Positions 9,089 through 17,968 of a DNA stretch of 64,000 nucleotides are shown here, piece after piece. The number at the start of each line of letters is the position of its first letter. Positions within the stretch are counted from its first letter, which is position 1. The DNA lies in contig OY776214.1 in the NCBI GenBank assembly GCA_963675425.1, forward strand, positions 2,356,001 through 2,420,000. Reading direction: 5' to 3'. This DNA comes from Sporobacter sp963675425 (lineage in GTDB: Bacteria; Bacillota; Clostridia; Oscillospirales; Oscillospiraceae). A model generated the notes under the pieces. The model was not told the origin of the DNA and searched no databases. It saw only the letters and a list, made by a program, of their open reading frames with translations. The position numbers were made by a program, and so were the translations under genes.

Positions 9089-10021
9089 ATGGGTAAATTC
9101 ATTTTAAGGCGGTTGCTCTGGATAATCCCAGTCATAATCGCAGTATCAATCTTTGTCTTCACAATCATGTATTTCACGCCGGGTGATCCAGCGATGATCA
9201 TTCTTGGCCCAAATGCATCCGAGGAGATGTACGAAGCACAACGAGCTGAGTTGGGTATTGACGAGCCATACATAGTGCAGCTTGGGGTTTTTTTGAAAGA
9301 TGTGTTTTTAAAGGGAGACCTGGGAAATTCCTTTAAAACGGATCAAGAAGTCTCCAAACAAGTAATAATGCGCCTTCCGTACACACTTAAGCTGGCTCTG
9401 GGCAGTGTGCTGTTGTCTGTATTGATAGGAATACCAATGGGTGTCTATGCAGCAACCCATCAGGCAAGCTGGAAGGACAACCTCTCAATGTTTGGGGCAC
9501 TCTTCTGCCTTTCTATGCCGGACTTTTGGTTTGCCCTACTGCTGGTAATGTTGTTTTCACTTAAGCTCGGATGGCTGCCGTCAATCGGAGCGGACGGCTT
9601 TATATACTATATATTGCCCTGTTTTGCACTGGCTCTCGGTGGTGCCGCTTCAATAGCCAGGCAAACACGATCAAGTATGTTGGAGGTTATCCGCCAGGAT
9701 TATATTGTAACGGCCAGATCAAAAGGACAGAAGGAACGCGTAGTTATTTATCGTCATGCCCTCAAAAATGCGCTCATCCCTATTATAACAGTCGCCGGCA
9801 TGCAGACCGCCAAAATGTTTGGAGGCGCGATCGTAGCGGAAGTAATTTTCTCGATACCTGGCGTTGGTTCCTATATGCTGACAGCTATCAATAACCGTGA
9901 CTATCCGGCGGTACGTGGGGGCGTTCTCATCATTGCCGTATGCTTTTGCTTAATCATGTTGATTGTCGATATCATATATGCCGTCGTAGATCCCAGAATC
10001 CGCGAGCAATACGAATCATGA
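9089..10021 (+). CDS. ABC transporter permease (DppB/OppB type)
   Basis: First gene of a complete five-gene importer operon (310 aa). It has a membrane span at residues 9-30, then YFTPGDPA, the DppB N-terminal hallmark. The coupling loop ARSKGQKERVVIYRHALKN lies near residue 210, and the protein ends with YAVVDPRIR. The substrate belongs to the peptide/opine/nickel group and is not deducible further. The divergent LacI-type regulator, rather than a peptide sensor, suggests a specific inducible nutrient. It is followed after 13 nt by the second permease. Confidence 0.93.
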   Translation: MGKFILRRLLWIIPVIIAVSIFVFTIMYFTPGDPAMIILGPNASEEMYEAQRAELGIDEPYIVQLGVFLKDVFLKGDLGNSFKTDQEVSKQVIMRLPYTLKLALGSVLLSVLIGIPMGVYAATHQASWKDNLSMFGALFCLSMPDFWFALLLVMLFSLKLGWLPSIGADGFIYYILPCFALALGGAASIARQTRSSMLEVIRQDYIVTARSKGQKERVVIYRHALKNALIPIITVAGMQTAKMFGGAIVAEVIFSIPGVGSYMLTAINNRDYPAVRGGVLIIAVCFCLIMLIVDIIYAVVDPRIREQYES

Positions 10022-10034
10022 AGAAGGTGCGCTA

Positions 10035-10925
10035 ATGGACAACATAATGAACGAATCCGCGAAGGCCTCAAAATCCCCCAAAAACAAATCCCGCTCTGCC
10101 ACGGTATTCCGCCAATTGAAAAAGAACAAGCTTGCTATGGCGGGTATGGTTATCATAATCTGCCTTATAATCCTCGCTGTCATTGCCCCCTTTATCACGC
10201 CTTACGAATATGATTATCAGGATCTTAACGCCGTCCTGGTTTCGCATTCTAAGGACCACCTTCTTGGAACCGATAGTCTCGGAAGGGATATCCTCAGCAG
10301 GCTTATATACGGCGCGCGCGTTTCACTCTCGATGGGCTTGATGATCGTTGTCATCGGTGCGGTTATCGGAATAATTCTGGGTAGTATATCTGGATTTTAT
10401 GGTGGGAGGACCGACAACTACATTATGCGTTTTCTTGACATATACCAGTCGATACCCAGCGTCCTGCTTGCCATAGCGCTGGCCACCGCAATGGGTCCGG
10501 GTATTAAGAGTGCGGTCATCGCACTGGGAGTAGCGTCCTTTCCTAAATATGCAAGACTAATAAGAGCCGCCATACTACAAGTCAGAGGGCTGGAGTATGT
10601 CGAAGCCTCGCGTGTTATCGGCGCAAGCGATTTCCGAATTCTGCTGACGCATATTATTCCCAATGCGTTTTCCCCAATGATCGTCTTTATTACGATGTAT
10701 GTCGGAACAAGCATACTGGTTGCAGCATCGCTCAGCTTCATAGGCCTTGGCGCTGAGGCGCCGCTGCCGGAATGGGGCGCAATGCTTTCCGGCGGCAGAT
10801 CTCTGATGCGCGATTATCCAACGCTGGTCCTCTACCCGGGGATCATGATAATGATAACTGTGCTGGCGTTTAACGTGTTCGGAGATGGGCTCAGAGATGC
10901 GCTGGATCCGAGACTGAATGACTAA
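10035..10925 (+). CDS. ABC transporter permease (DppC/OppC type)
   Basis: Partner permease (296 aa). A cytoplasmic N-terminal segment is followed by a first span near residues 33-55, the hallmark LLGTDSLGRDILSRLIYGAR, five more spans, and the coupling loop ASRVIGASDFRILLTHIIPN around residue 200. It ends in GDGLRDALDPRLND. The GAAGGTGCG ribosome binding site is close to the ATG. It forms the channel with the DppB-type protein and connects to the two ATPases downstream. Confidence 0.93.
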   Translation: MDNIMNESAKASKSPKNKSRSATVFRQLKKNKLAMAGMVIIICLIILAVIAPFITPYEYDYQDLNAVLVSHSKDHLLGTDSLGRDILSRLIYGARVSLSMGLMIVVIGAVIGIILGSISGFYGGRTDNYIMRFLDIYQSIPSVLLAIALATAMGPGIKSAVIALGVASFPKYARLIRAAILQVRGLEYVEASRVIGASDFRILLTHIIPNAFSPMIVFITMYVGTSILVAASLSFIGLGAEAPLPEWGAMLSGGRSLMRDYPTLVLYPGIMIMITVLAFNVFGDGLRDALDPRLND

Positions 10926-10936
10926 GGAGAAGAATC

Positions 10937-11959
10937 ATGGCTGAAAAAAAGGGGAAGACCATCGATGCAGAGCGGCTTGTCGAACATGCTGAGACATTAC
11001 TGACGGTTAATGATCTGGTCGTCAAATACATAACCAGTCTCAATACAATAAATGCCGTAAACAGCGTTAGCTTTTCCATTAACAAAGGGGAAACGCTTGG
11101 TTTGGTTGGCGAAACTGGCGCAGGAAAAACCACAATAGCAAAGGCAATTATGCGCATACTCCCGGAACCGCCATCAAAAATCTGTGGTGGAGAGATAAGA
11201 CTTAACGGTGAAGAGATTCTTACAGCTAAACCGATTCGTATTAGGGCCATTCGAGGCGATAAGATTTCCATGATATTTCAGGATCCGATGACATCGCTAA
11301 ACCCAATTGAGAAGGTTGGTAATCAGATTGCTGAATCTATCAAACTCCATTCCAGTTTTTTGAAAAAGGAAGTCGTAGAGCGTGGAATGCAGATGCTTGA
11401 GAAGGTCGGGATTCCCCGTGAGCGTTATTACGATTATCCAAACCAATTTTCCGGTGGTATGAAGCAGCGTGTTGTAATAGCTATGGCACTGGCCTGCAAC
11501 CCGGAGCTTCTGATTGCGGACGAACCGACAACGGCTCTTGATGTCACGATTCAGGCCCAGGTGCTAGAGATGATGAACAACCTTAAAACCGAGCTGGGAA
11601 CGTCTATGATTTTGATAACCCATGATCTGGGGATAGTGGCCGAGACATGTGATAATGTAGCCATTGTTTACGCGGGTGAAATAGTTGAATACGGAACAGC
11701 AGAGGAAATCTTCGACCATACAGCACATCCATATACAATCGGACTATTCAATTCAATTCCTGGAGCCAATAAAAAAGCGCGGCGCCTGAACCCTATTAAA
11801 GGTCTTATGCCTGATCCCTCAAACCTGCCATCTGGATGCAAATTCCACGAAAGGTGTCCATATGCCACAAAGCGCTGTTCTCATGATATTCCTGATTACA
11901 GATACCGTTCAGACACACATTACACGAGATGTTTTGTTGAAGGAGACATGAAACGGTGA
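10937..11959 (+). CDS. ABC transporter ATP-binding protein (DppD/OppD type)
   Basis: ATPase of 340 residues with Walker A GETGAGKTT, signature FSGGMKQR, Walker B LLIADEP and the oligopeptide-transporter C-terminal domain (HPYTIGLF, then the cysteine-containing CKFHERCPYATKRC). That Cys cluster matches the C-terminal Fe-S-like motif seen in many DppD proteins. AAGGAGAAGA precedes the ATG. Its stop codon overlaps the GTG start of the next gene. Confidence 0.93.
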   Translation: MAEKKGKTIDAERLVEHAETLLTVNDLVVKYITSLNTINAVNSVSFSINKGETLGLVGETGAGKTTIAKAIMRILPEPPSKICGGEIRLNGEEILTAKPIRIRAIRGDKISMIFQDPMTSLNPIEKVGNQIAESIKLHSSFLKKEVVERGMQMLEKVGIPRERYYDYPNQFSGGMKQRVVIAMALACNPELLIADEPTTALDVTIQAQVLEMMNNLKTELGTSMILITHDLGIVAETCDNVAIVYAGEIVEYGTAEEIFDHTAHPYTIGLFNSIPGANKKARRLNPIKGLMPDPSNLPSGCKFHERCPYATKRCSHDIPDYRYRSDTHYTRCFVEGDMKR

Positions 11960-12912
11960 ATTCAATGATTGAAGTCAAGAACCTGAAAAAATACTTTAAA
12001 ACGTCACATGGAATGCTGCATGCCGTCGATGATGTGAGCTTTACAATAAAACCCGGTAGGACATTCGGACTTGTCGGCGAGTCCGGATGCGGTAAATCCA
12101 CTCTGGGGAGGCTCCTGGTCCACCTCACGGAGAGTACCGGCGGGCAAATAATGTTCAACGGCAGGGATATTACCCATCTGAAAAAGACGGAGTTAAAGGA
12201 ATACAGAAGTCACGCGCAGATTATTTTCCAGGATCCATACGCATCCCTAGATCCGCGGAAGACGGTCAGGCAAACAATTGCCGAGCCGCTCGTCATAAGA
12301 CGAGAGCTTTCCAGACAGGAAATATATGATAAAGGCAACGAGCTTATGGAATTGGTCGGGCTTGCAGAACGTTTTGCTGAGGCCTATCCCCACGAGCTCG
12401 ACGGCGGTCGCAGGCAGCGTATCGGCATAGCAAGGGCGCTGGCCCTTGAACCACAGTTTATTGTCTGTGATGAGCCTGTCTCTGCTCTGGACGTATCCAT
12501 TCAGGCCCAGATAATCAATCTGCTGCAGGATCTACAGGAACAACTGGGGCTGGCCTATATATTCATAACCCACGATCTTTCGGTTGTTGAACATATTTCC
12601 GATGAAATTGCGGTTATGTATCTCGGACAGATTGTTGAGAAGTCCTCCACCGAGGCGCTTTTTGAAAACCCACTGCACCCGTACACTAAAATTCTGCTAT
12701 CGGCCATACCGGTACCCGATGTCCACTTTACTCAAAAACGCATCATTGCAAAAGGCGAGATAACCTCACCCATCAACCCTGCCCCCGGCTGCCGATTTGC
12801 TGCCAGGTGCCATTATGCAACTGAGGAATGTAAAAAGCCGCAGGCGCTGGAGGAAATTAGAAGTGATCATTTTGTTTCTTGCTGCAGAGTAAAAGAAATA
12901 AATGGTTTATGA
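11956..12912 (+). CDS. ABC transporter ATP-binding protein (DppF/OppF type)
   Basis: Second ATPase (318 aa). It starts at a GTG sharing 4 nt with the previous stop (GTGA); an in-frame ATG follows three codons later. Motifs are Walker A GESGCGKST, Walker B FIVCDEP and HPYTKILL. The signature reads LDGGRRQR, with Asp instead of Ser at the second position. The same Cys-rich C-terminal pattern (CRFAARCHYATEEC) as in the DppD protein is present. It completes the ATPase pair of this operon. Confidence 0.92.
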   Translation: MNSMIEVKNLKKYFKTSHGMLHAVDDVSFTIKPGRTFGLVGESGCGKSTLGRLLVHLTESTGGQIMFNGRDITHLKKTELKEYRSHAQIIFQDPYASLDPRKTVRQTIAEPLVIRRELSRQEIYDKGNELMELVGLAERFAEAYPHELDGGRRQRIGIARALALEPQFIVCDEPVSALDVSIQAQIINLLQDLQEQLGLAYIFITHDLSVVEHISDEIAVMYLGQIVEKSSTEALFENPLHPYTKILLSAIPVPDVHFTQKRIIAKGEITSPINPAPGCRFAARCHYATEECKKPQALEEIRSDHFVSCCRVKEINGL

Positions 12913-12936
12913 AAATAATATGAAAGGAAGAAAGAA

Positions 12937-14541
12937 ATGAAGAAATGTATTGTTGTCCTGCTTTGCTTGGTTTTAATGTTCTCCTTTGTAGCTTGCACTT
13001 CTACTCCAAACAGCAATTCCCAAGAGACCGTATCTTCAGGAGACGCGTCGTCGGGTGACACGTCGTCAGATAACGGAGCTTCTCAGCCCGCTGAAGCGAT
13101 AGATTCTATAGTTGTAGCCTATCCCACAGACCCTGGAAACCTGAGCCCCTTCGGAACCAGTAATTCCTTTACAGACTTTATTGTATACAATATATACGAA
13201 CCCCTGTTTAAACTCGAGGATGCCACCGGTGAGATCGTCCCGGTCATTATGGAAAGCTATGACTTGAGCGATGATGGTTTAATCTACACCTTCCACCTCA
13301 ATAAAGGTGTTAAGGACATCAACGGAAACGAGATCACAGCCCAGGATTGTCTTTTCAGTTTCCTTCTTTGCAAAGACAGCCCGATGGGAAGCAATACGAA
13401 TATGATCGACTTTGACAAAACGGAAGTCGTTGACGACTATACCTTCAAACTGGTTACAACGAGCACCGGGAAAATATATATGTCACAAATCGCCAAGATC
13501 TATATTATCAGTGAGAAATCATATACCGAGAGCCCCGATCAGTTTGTCACAACACCCGTCGGAACAGGCCCCTACAAGCTGGATGAGTGGGTGCAGGGAT
13601 CTTCTGTCAAGCTTGTCGCAAACGATAACTACTGGAATGACAATAAACCCACAGTTCAAAATTTAGAGTTTAAAATTATAGGTGAGCCGTCCCAGCGTAC
13701 AAACACGCTTATGACCGGCGAGTGTAACTTCGTATATGATTATCTCATCAGCGACGCCGATTACATAAACGGCACAGACGGTTTGAAAACCGAGGACCGC
13801 AACACAAATACCGTATATGCCATTTTCTTCAATTGTGCTGAAGGCAAAGCCGGTTACGATATCAACTTCAGAAAAGCTGTCTGTCTCGCCCTTAATAACG
13901 AAGGCCTGACAAACATGATTTATCAAGGACACAATACGCCGGCAACTACCTGTGAATCCAACTCCTGCTCGGATTATACTCAGGAATGGGAAGGCTGCGA
14001 GTTCTATAAATATGACGTCGAGGCCGCCAAGGAGTACCTTGCGCAGTCAAACTATGACGGCTCACCACTTGTGCTTGTTACCAAAAGCAATGTAAATAAC
14101 TTTCAGATGCTGTGCGAAGCCGTACAAAATCAGCTTAAGCAAATTGGCGTAACTGTAGAAATCCAGCAGTATGAAGCGGCGACGCTGAGGACTATTATCA
14201 TAGAGCAGCCTGAAGATTGGGATATGCAGATATCGGATCACAGCACATTCTCAAACTACGGTGTAGACTCCATTCATAACATGCATGTAAGACGTAACTA
14301 TCCCCACATTGAGGGTGAATTATTTGATTTATTCACTGAGTACTGCGAAAAGGCTATCTCCAGCACCAACGAACAGGAGTGTTTGGAGTATGCTGCAAAA
14401 GCGGTCCAGCTCAATCAGGACAACTGTACTATTCGCGGGATTTGCTATGCAACTATGAAAATTGCCTATGCAGATTACATCTCCAATATTAACACCTATA
14501 CCACCAACAAAATTGACTGGCGTGAGGTAACCATCGGGTAA
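12937..14541 (+). CDS. Extracellular solute-binding lipoprotein, family 5 (DppA/OppA type)
   Basis: Substrate-capturing lipoprotein of the importer (534 aa). The signal peptide has MKK followed by a hydrophobic core and lipobox SFVAC, so the mature protein should be lipid-anchored at Cys20 outside the membrane. A Ser/Thr-rich linker (residues 22-55) precedes the SBP_bac_5 domain. GTGPYKLDEW and the DNYWND stretch are typical of the family. It is the last gene of the operon and is followed by a strong terminator at 14576-14606. Binding proteins of this family take peptides, opines, nickel chelates or glutathione; the ligand is not predictable here. Confidence 0.93.
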   Translation: MKKCIVVLLCLVLMFSFVACTSTPNSNSQETVSSGDASSGDTSSDNGASQPAEAIDSIVVAYPTDPGNLSPFGTSNSFTDFIVYNIYEPLFKLEDATGEIVPVIMESYDLSDDGLIYTFHLNKGVKDINGNEITAQDCLFSFLLCKDSPMGSNTNMIDFDKTEVVDDYTFKLVTTSTGKIYMSQIAKIYIISEKSYTESPDQFVTTPVGTGPYKLDEWVQGSSVKLVANDNYWNDNKPTVQNLEFKIIGEPSQRTNTLMTGECNFVYDYLISDADYINGTDGLKTEDRNTNTVYAIFFNCAEGKAGYDINFRKAVCLALNNEGLTNMIYQGHNTPATTCESNSCSDYTQEWEGCEFYKYDVEAAKEYLAQSNYDGSPLVLVTKSNVNNFQMLCEAVQNQLKQIGVTVEIQQYEAATLRTIIIEQPEDWDMQISDHSTFSNYGVDSIHNMHVRRNYPHIEGELFDLFTEYCEKAISSTNEQECLEYAAKAVQLNQDNCTIRGICYATMKIAYADYISNINTYTTNKIDWREVTIG

Positions 14542-14575
14542 GCGCGTTGCAATAAAACCGAGGCGTCTATGGAGA

Positions 14576-14606
14576 GGGGCTGCCTAAAAACAGCCCCTTT
14601 TGTTAT
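14576..14606 (+). terminator. Rho-independent terminator after the importer operon
   Basis: GGGGCTG pairs with CAGCCCC across CCTAAAAA and is followed by TTTTGTTATT. It separates the importer operon from the reductase gene starting at 14633, although partial read-through could still feed the downstream genes because no separate promoter is evident. Confidence 0.8.
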
Positions 14607-14632
14607 TAAGCTATCATTTAGGAGAAATAGCA

Positions 14633-16987
14633 ATGAATAATGATGAAATGTTAGAAACTACGCCTGTTACAGCGAGTGCCACAACAAAGGGCTTTGGTGG
14701 GGATGTGACCGTTACCCTGACAGTACTTGAGGACAGGATCACAGATTGCCTGATTCGCGGAGACGATGAAACCCCGGATACCGGCGGCCGTGCAATAAGG
14801 ACAATGCAGACAAGGGTTATTGAGGCCGGAATTGCAAAAGTGGACGGGGTCAGCGGTGCGACCTCTACCTCCAGAGCGGTTTTAAGAGCCGCTGCTAAAG
14901 CCTATAATGAAGCGACTGGCCGCGAAGCGGGAGAAGTGAAAATGATGCCCGGCGAATACACAGCCGCTGAAACGGGGTACTGGGGTATATGGAAGCTGCC
15001 TGTAACTATTACGGTAAATGAAAAGGCTTTGCTGAAAATTGAAGTGCCAAGTGACCGCTTTGCCCACGGAGAAACAGAGGTGATTTTGCAAAGCGTTAAG
15101 GATAAGCTGTTTCCACGCATAATCGAAACCCAATCTCTCAATGTGGATGCAATAGCAGGCGCGACAGTATCAAGTAATGCCGCCAAGCAGGCTATTGAGT
15201 CCGCGCTTAAAGAAGCGCTTGCAGAAGGGGAGTCGGAGGAATCCGCGATTGAGCATTTTTATAAACCGCTGTATAAGACTGAAACAGATATGATAGAGGA
15301 GATTGATACAGATCTTCTCGTTGTTGGGATGAGTACAGGCGGTATTCTGGGACTGTACAGCGCGATGGAGACGATGAAGAGCCTCAACGGGAATAAGCGC
15401 GTCAGTATCCTTGCTATCGATAAGGCTGGAAAGTATGGAGGGAGGTCTGCGCTTGTTCATGAAATGGCCGCTGTCAATCCTCGGGAATACCAGAACGCCG
15501 TTAATAATGGCGAGGATTTTGTTGATTCGGCAAGATTTTTGAAGGAATGGCTTGATTATACGACAAACAATGGCGTTCAAAGCGCTAAGGAAGAGTTGAT
15601 TAGACTGTTCTTCGAGGAATCCGGGAAGACAATCGATCTGATGTACAAGCTGGGCTGGTTGTTCGGTACTGCTAAAAAATCTGACATGACCGACGGTTAC
15701 ACGGCTTTCAACACCGCGCTGACTTCCAATGTGGATATCGGCACATATGAAGACCGCCGCAATATTCTCGACACTTATTATAAATATCTTTTAGCCGCTG
15801 TGGTGGCGCAGGGTGGCAATTATATGCTTGAAACCGAGGGTTATGATTTTGTAATGGACGAAGACCGGGTTAAAGGCGTGAAAGCCCGGAATATCGTTAC
15901 CGGCAAAGAATATTTAATTAACGCCAAAGCCGTGATTATGTCAACAGGCGGTTTCGGTGGTAATGACAAGATGTTAACTGAACTTATTGATCCCCGCTGG
16001 GCAGGCCCACGGAAAAAGCTCGGAACAGGAATGGACGATGGCAAGATGTTTAAGGCGGCTCTTGAATCCGGCGCTGGAACATGGAATATAAATATGTCGC
16101 CGCTTGTCATGCATTTTAGCCTGCCACATACATTAACGCGTTTTCCAATCATGCTTCAGGAAGGTACTTTGAACGGGAGAACCGGGCGCAGTACATCTTG
16201 GACGCTTAACGACTTGCCTCTCGGTTTAGGTATCTCAGCCGACACGATATACGTCAACAAAGACGGCACGCGCTTTTGCGACGAGTCGCGTGTAGGACAA
16301 TTCGCGACTGACCCCACTATGGATTCATGGCTCGGTTCATTGGCTGGACAGTATTACTATGCCATTTATTCAAAAGACCAGCTGGATGTCATAGCGAAAG
16401 AAGGCCTGAATAATGTATCACGTTGGGAAGGTTATTGCAGTCAGGGCGGCGTCCCAAAAGACCTCCCCATTCCGGTGGTATATGAGTGCCTTGATGTCTG
16501 TGTGGAAGAAGGGATGGCGTGGAAAGGCGACACTCTTCATGAGCTGGAAAAGCAGATGGAGATGGAACGGGACTCATTGGTCAAAGCAGTAAACACCTAT
16601 AATAACTTCTGCGCTACCGGCAATGATGAGCAATTTGGTAAGGCTTCAAAGTATCTGGCTGGCGTAGGTTCAGGCCCTTATTATGCTATCAAGATCATGT
16701 GTGTCATCTTTGCTACTTCCGGCGGTTTGGATGTCGATACTCAGATTCGCGTTCTAAAGTCGGATCACAAAACCCCAATTTGCGGTCTTTACGCGATTGG
16801 AAATGATTCTCTCGGCGTGCTTCTCAATGGGGATCGTAATTACATTGGTTTCGGCGGTATTGCCCAGGGGTGGCTTGCTACATCAGGCCGCCTGGCAGGC
16901 ATGAACGCAACAAAGTATATCAATGAAGCGTATGGACTTGCGGACGTCAGTCCAGCACTTGTGAACCTCGATTCAATGATATCATAA
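14633..16987 (+). CDS. Cytoplasmic flavinylated FAD-dependent reductase with two FMN-binding domains
   Basis: A 784-residue flavoprotein. The N-terminus carries two FMN_bind domains (about residues 10-95 and 105-200). Each ends in a flavinylation-type motif, DGVSGAT and DAIAGAT, matching the ApbE target pattern DGxSGAT in which the Thr is esterified to FMN. The rest (about 225-770) is a FAD_binding_2 domain as in fumarate reductase-like enoate reductases. No signal peptide is present, so it should act in the cytoplasm. Two oddities: the dinucleotide loop reads GMSTGG rather than GxGxxG, and the HHT motif that supplies an active-site His in fumarate reductases is replaced by FATSGG. The substrate is therefore probably not fumarate. 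The ATG at 14633 is chosen because AGGAG lies 8 nt upstream; an earlier in-frame codon at 14600 overlaps the terminator. The ApbE gene is directly downstream. Confidence 0.85.
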   Translation: MNNDEMLETTPVTASATTKGFGGDVTVTLTVLEDRITDCLIRGDDETPDTGGRAIRTMQTRVIEAGIAKVDGVSGATSTSRAVLRAAAKAYNEATGREAGEVKMMPGEYTAAETGYWGIWKLPVTITVNEKALLKIEVPSDRFAHGETEVILQSVKDKLFPRIIETQSLNVDAIAGATVSSNAAKQAIESALKEALAEGESEESAIEHFYKPLYKTETDMIEEIDTDLLVVGMSTGGILGLYSAMETMKSLNGNKRVSILAIDKAGKYGGRSALVHEMAAVNPREYQNAVNNGEDFVDSARFLKEWLDYTTNNGVQSAKEELIRLFFEESGKTIDLMYKLGWLFGTAKKSDMTDGYTAFNTALTSNVDIGTYEDRRNILDTYYKYLLAAVVAQGGNYMLETEGYDFVMDEDRVKGVKARNIVTGKEYLINAKAVIMSTGGFGGNDKMLTELIDPRWAGPRKKLGTGMDDGKMFKAALESGAGTWNINMSPLVMHFSLPHTLTRFPIMLQEGTLNGRTGRSTSWTLNDLPLGLGISADTIYVNKDGTRFCDESRVGQFATDPTMDSWLGSLAGQYYYAIYSKDQLDVIAKEGLNNVSRWEGYCSQGGVPKDLPIPVVYECLDVCVEEGMAWKGDTLHELEKQMEMERDSLVKAVNTYNNFCATGNDEQFGKASKYLAGVGSGPYYAIKIMCVIFATSGGLDVDTQIRVLKSDHKTPICGLYAIGNDSLGVLLNGDRNYIGFGGIAQGWLATSGRLAGMNATKYINEAYGLADVSPALVNLDSMIS

Positions 16988-17028
16988 GATGCATTTTGAA
17001 ATAATTATGGACACATGGAGAACAAAAT

Positions 17029-17961
17029 GTGGATATACATACCGTAAAATGCTCATTTTTCAACACCGAGAACACCATCACCGCCGCTTGTGATCCGCCG
17101 CTGTTGGAACGGGTGATAGCAATGTGTAATTTCTATGACCGTCTGCTCAGCAAGACCGCTCCGGGAAGCGACGTGTGGAGACTCAACCAGGCGCACGATG
17201 TCCCGGTTGAGGTGAGCGAGCACACTATCAAAATCCTGAAGCTGGCGATGGAGATGTATGAGGTTTCCGGAGGGCGGTTTAATATCGCGATAGGTTCCGT
17301 TATGGCGCTTTGGAACTTTAATGGCGGGAACGAAGACCTCCCGCCTTCAGCGGCATTGGATGAAGCGCTGGGTATTATGGACTGTAAAAAGATTAGGCTA
17401 TCAGGACGTTTTGTTCGTGTTCCGGACGGAATGCAAATCGACTTAGGCGGTATTGCCAAAGGGTACATTGCCGATAGAATCGCAGAGGAGTTGCGCAAAA
17501 ACGGTGTAGAGAGCGCCCTCGTTAACCTCGGCGGGAATATTATTACAATAGGTAAAAAGCCGGATGGAACGCCGTGGAGAGTCGGCTTACAGGTTCCGTT
17601 TACTGAACGGAGTTATCGGGACAGCTTCTGGTCGGCTGTAGATTGTACCGACGCATCCATTGTGACAAGCGGCTCTTATGAGCGTGGATTTTCCAAAGGC
17701 AATCGCTGGTATCACCATATAATCAATCCAGAAACAGGGATGCCGGTTGATAATGACGTCCTGTCGGTCACAGTCTGCGCGACGTCGAGTTTTCTGGCAG
17801 ATGCTCTGTCCACACCATTATTTATGCTCGGTAAGCGTGAGGGAATGGATTTGGCTGAACGCTATGGTGTTGACGTCGCGTATTATCTTCGGGATAACCG
17901 CGTGATTGTCAGCAGCGGCATGGAAAAGAGGTTGCGTGTTCAGGTAAACATTGAGAAATGA
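17029..17961 (+). CDS. apbE: FAD:protein FMN transferase (ApbE family)
   Basis: Transfers FMN from FAD to a Thr/Ser of target proteins. Family motifs visible are DLGGIAKGYIADR, ALVNLGGN, VTSGSYERG and HHIINPETGMPV. It is 310 aa and lacks the lipobox/signal peptide seen in exported ApbE, so it should act in the cytoplasm. That fits the cytoplasmic double FMN-domain reductase encoded just upstream. The GTG at 17029 is used: GGAG lies 8 nt upstream, and the overlapping ATG at 17027 is in a frame that stops after six codons. The downstream Fe-S/FAD gene begins 7 nt after its stop. Confidence 0.92.
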   Translation: MDIHTVKCSFFNTENTITAACDPPLLERVIAMCNFYDRLLSKTAPGSDVWRLNQAHDVPVEVSEHTIKILKLAMEMYEVSGGRFNIAIGSVMALWNFNGGNEDLPPSAALDEALGIMDCKKIRLSGRFVRVPDGMQIDLGGIAKGYIADRIAEELRKNGVESALVNLGGNIITIGKKPDGTPWRVGLQVPFTERSYRDSFWSAVDCTDASIVTSGSYERGFSKGNRWYHHIINPETGMPVDNDVLSVTVCATSSFLADALSTPLFMLGKREGMDLAERYGVDVAYYLRDNRVIVSSGMEKRLRVQVNIEK

Positions 17962-17968
17962 AAGGAAT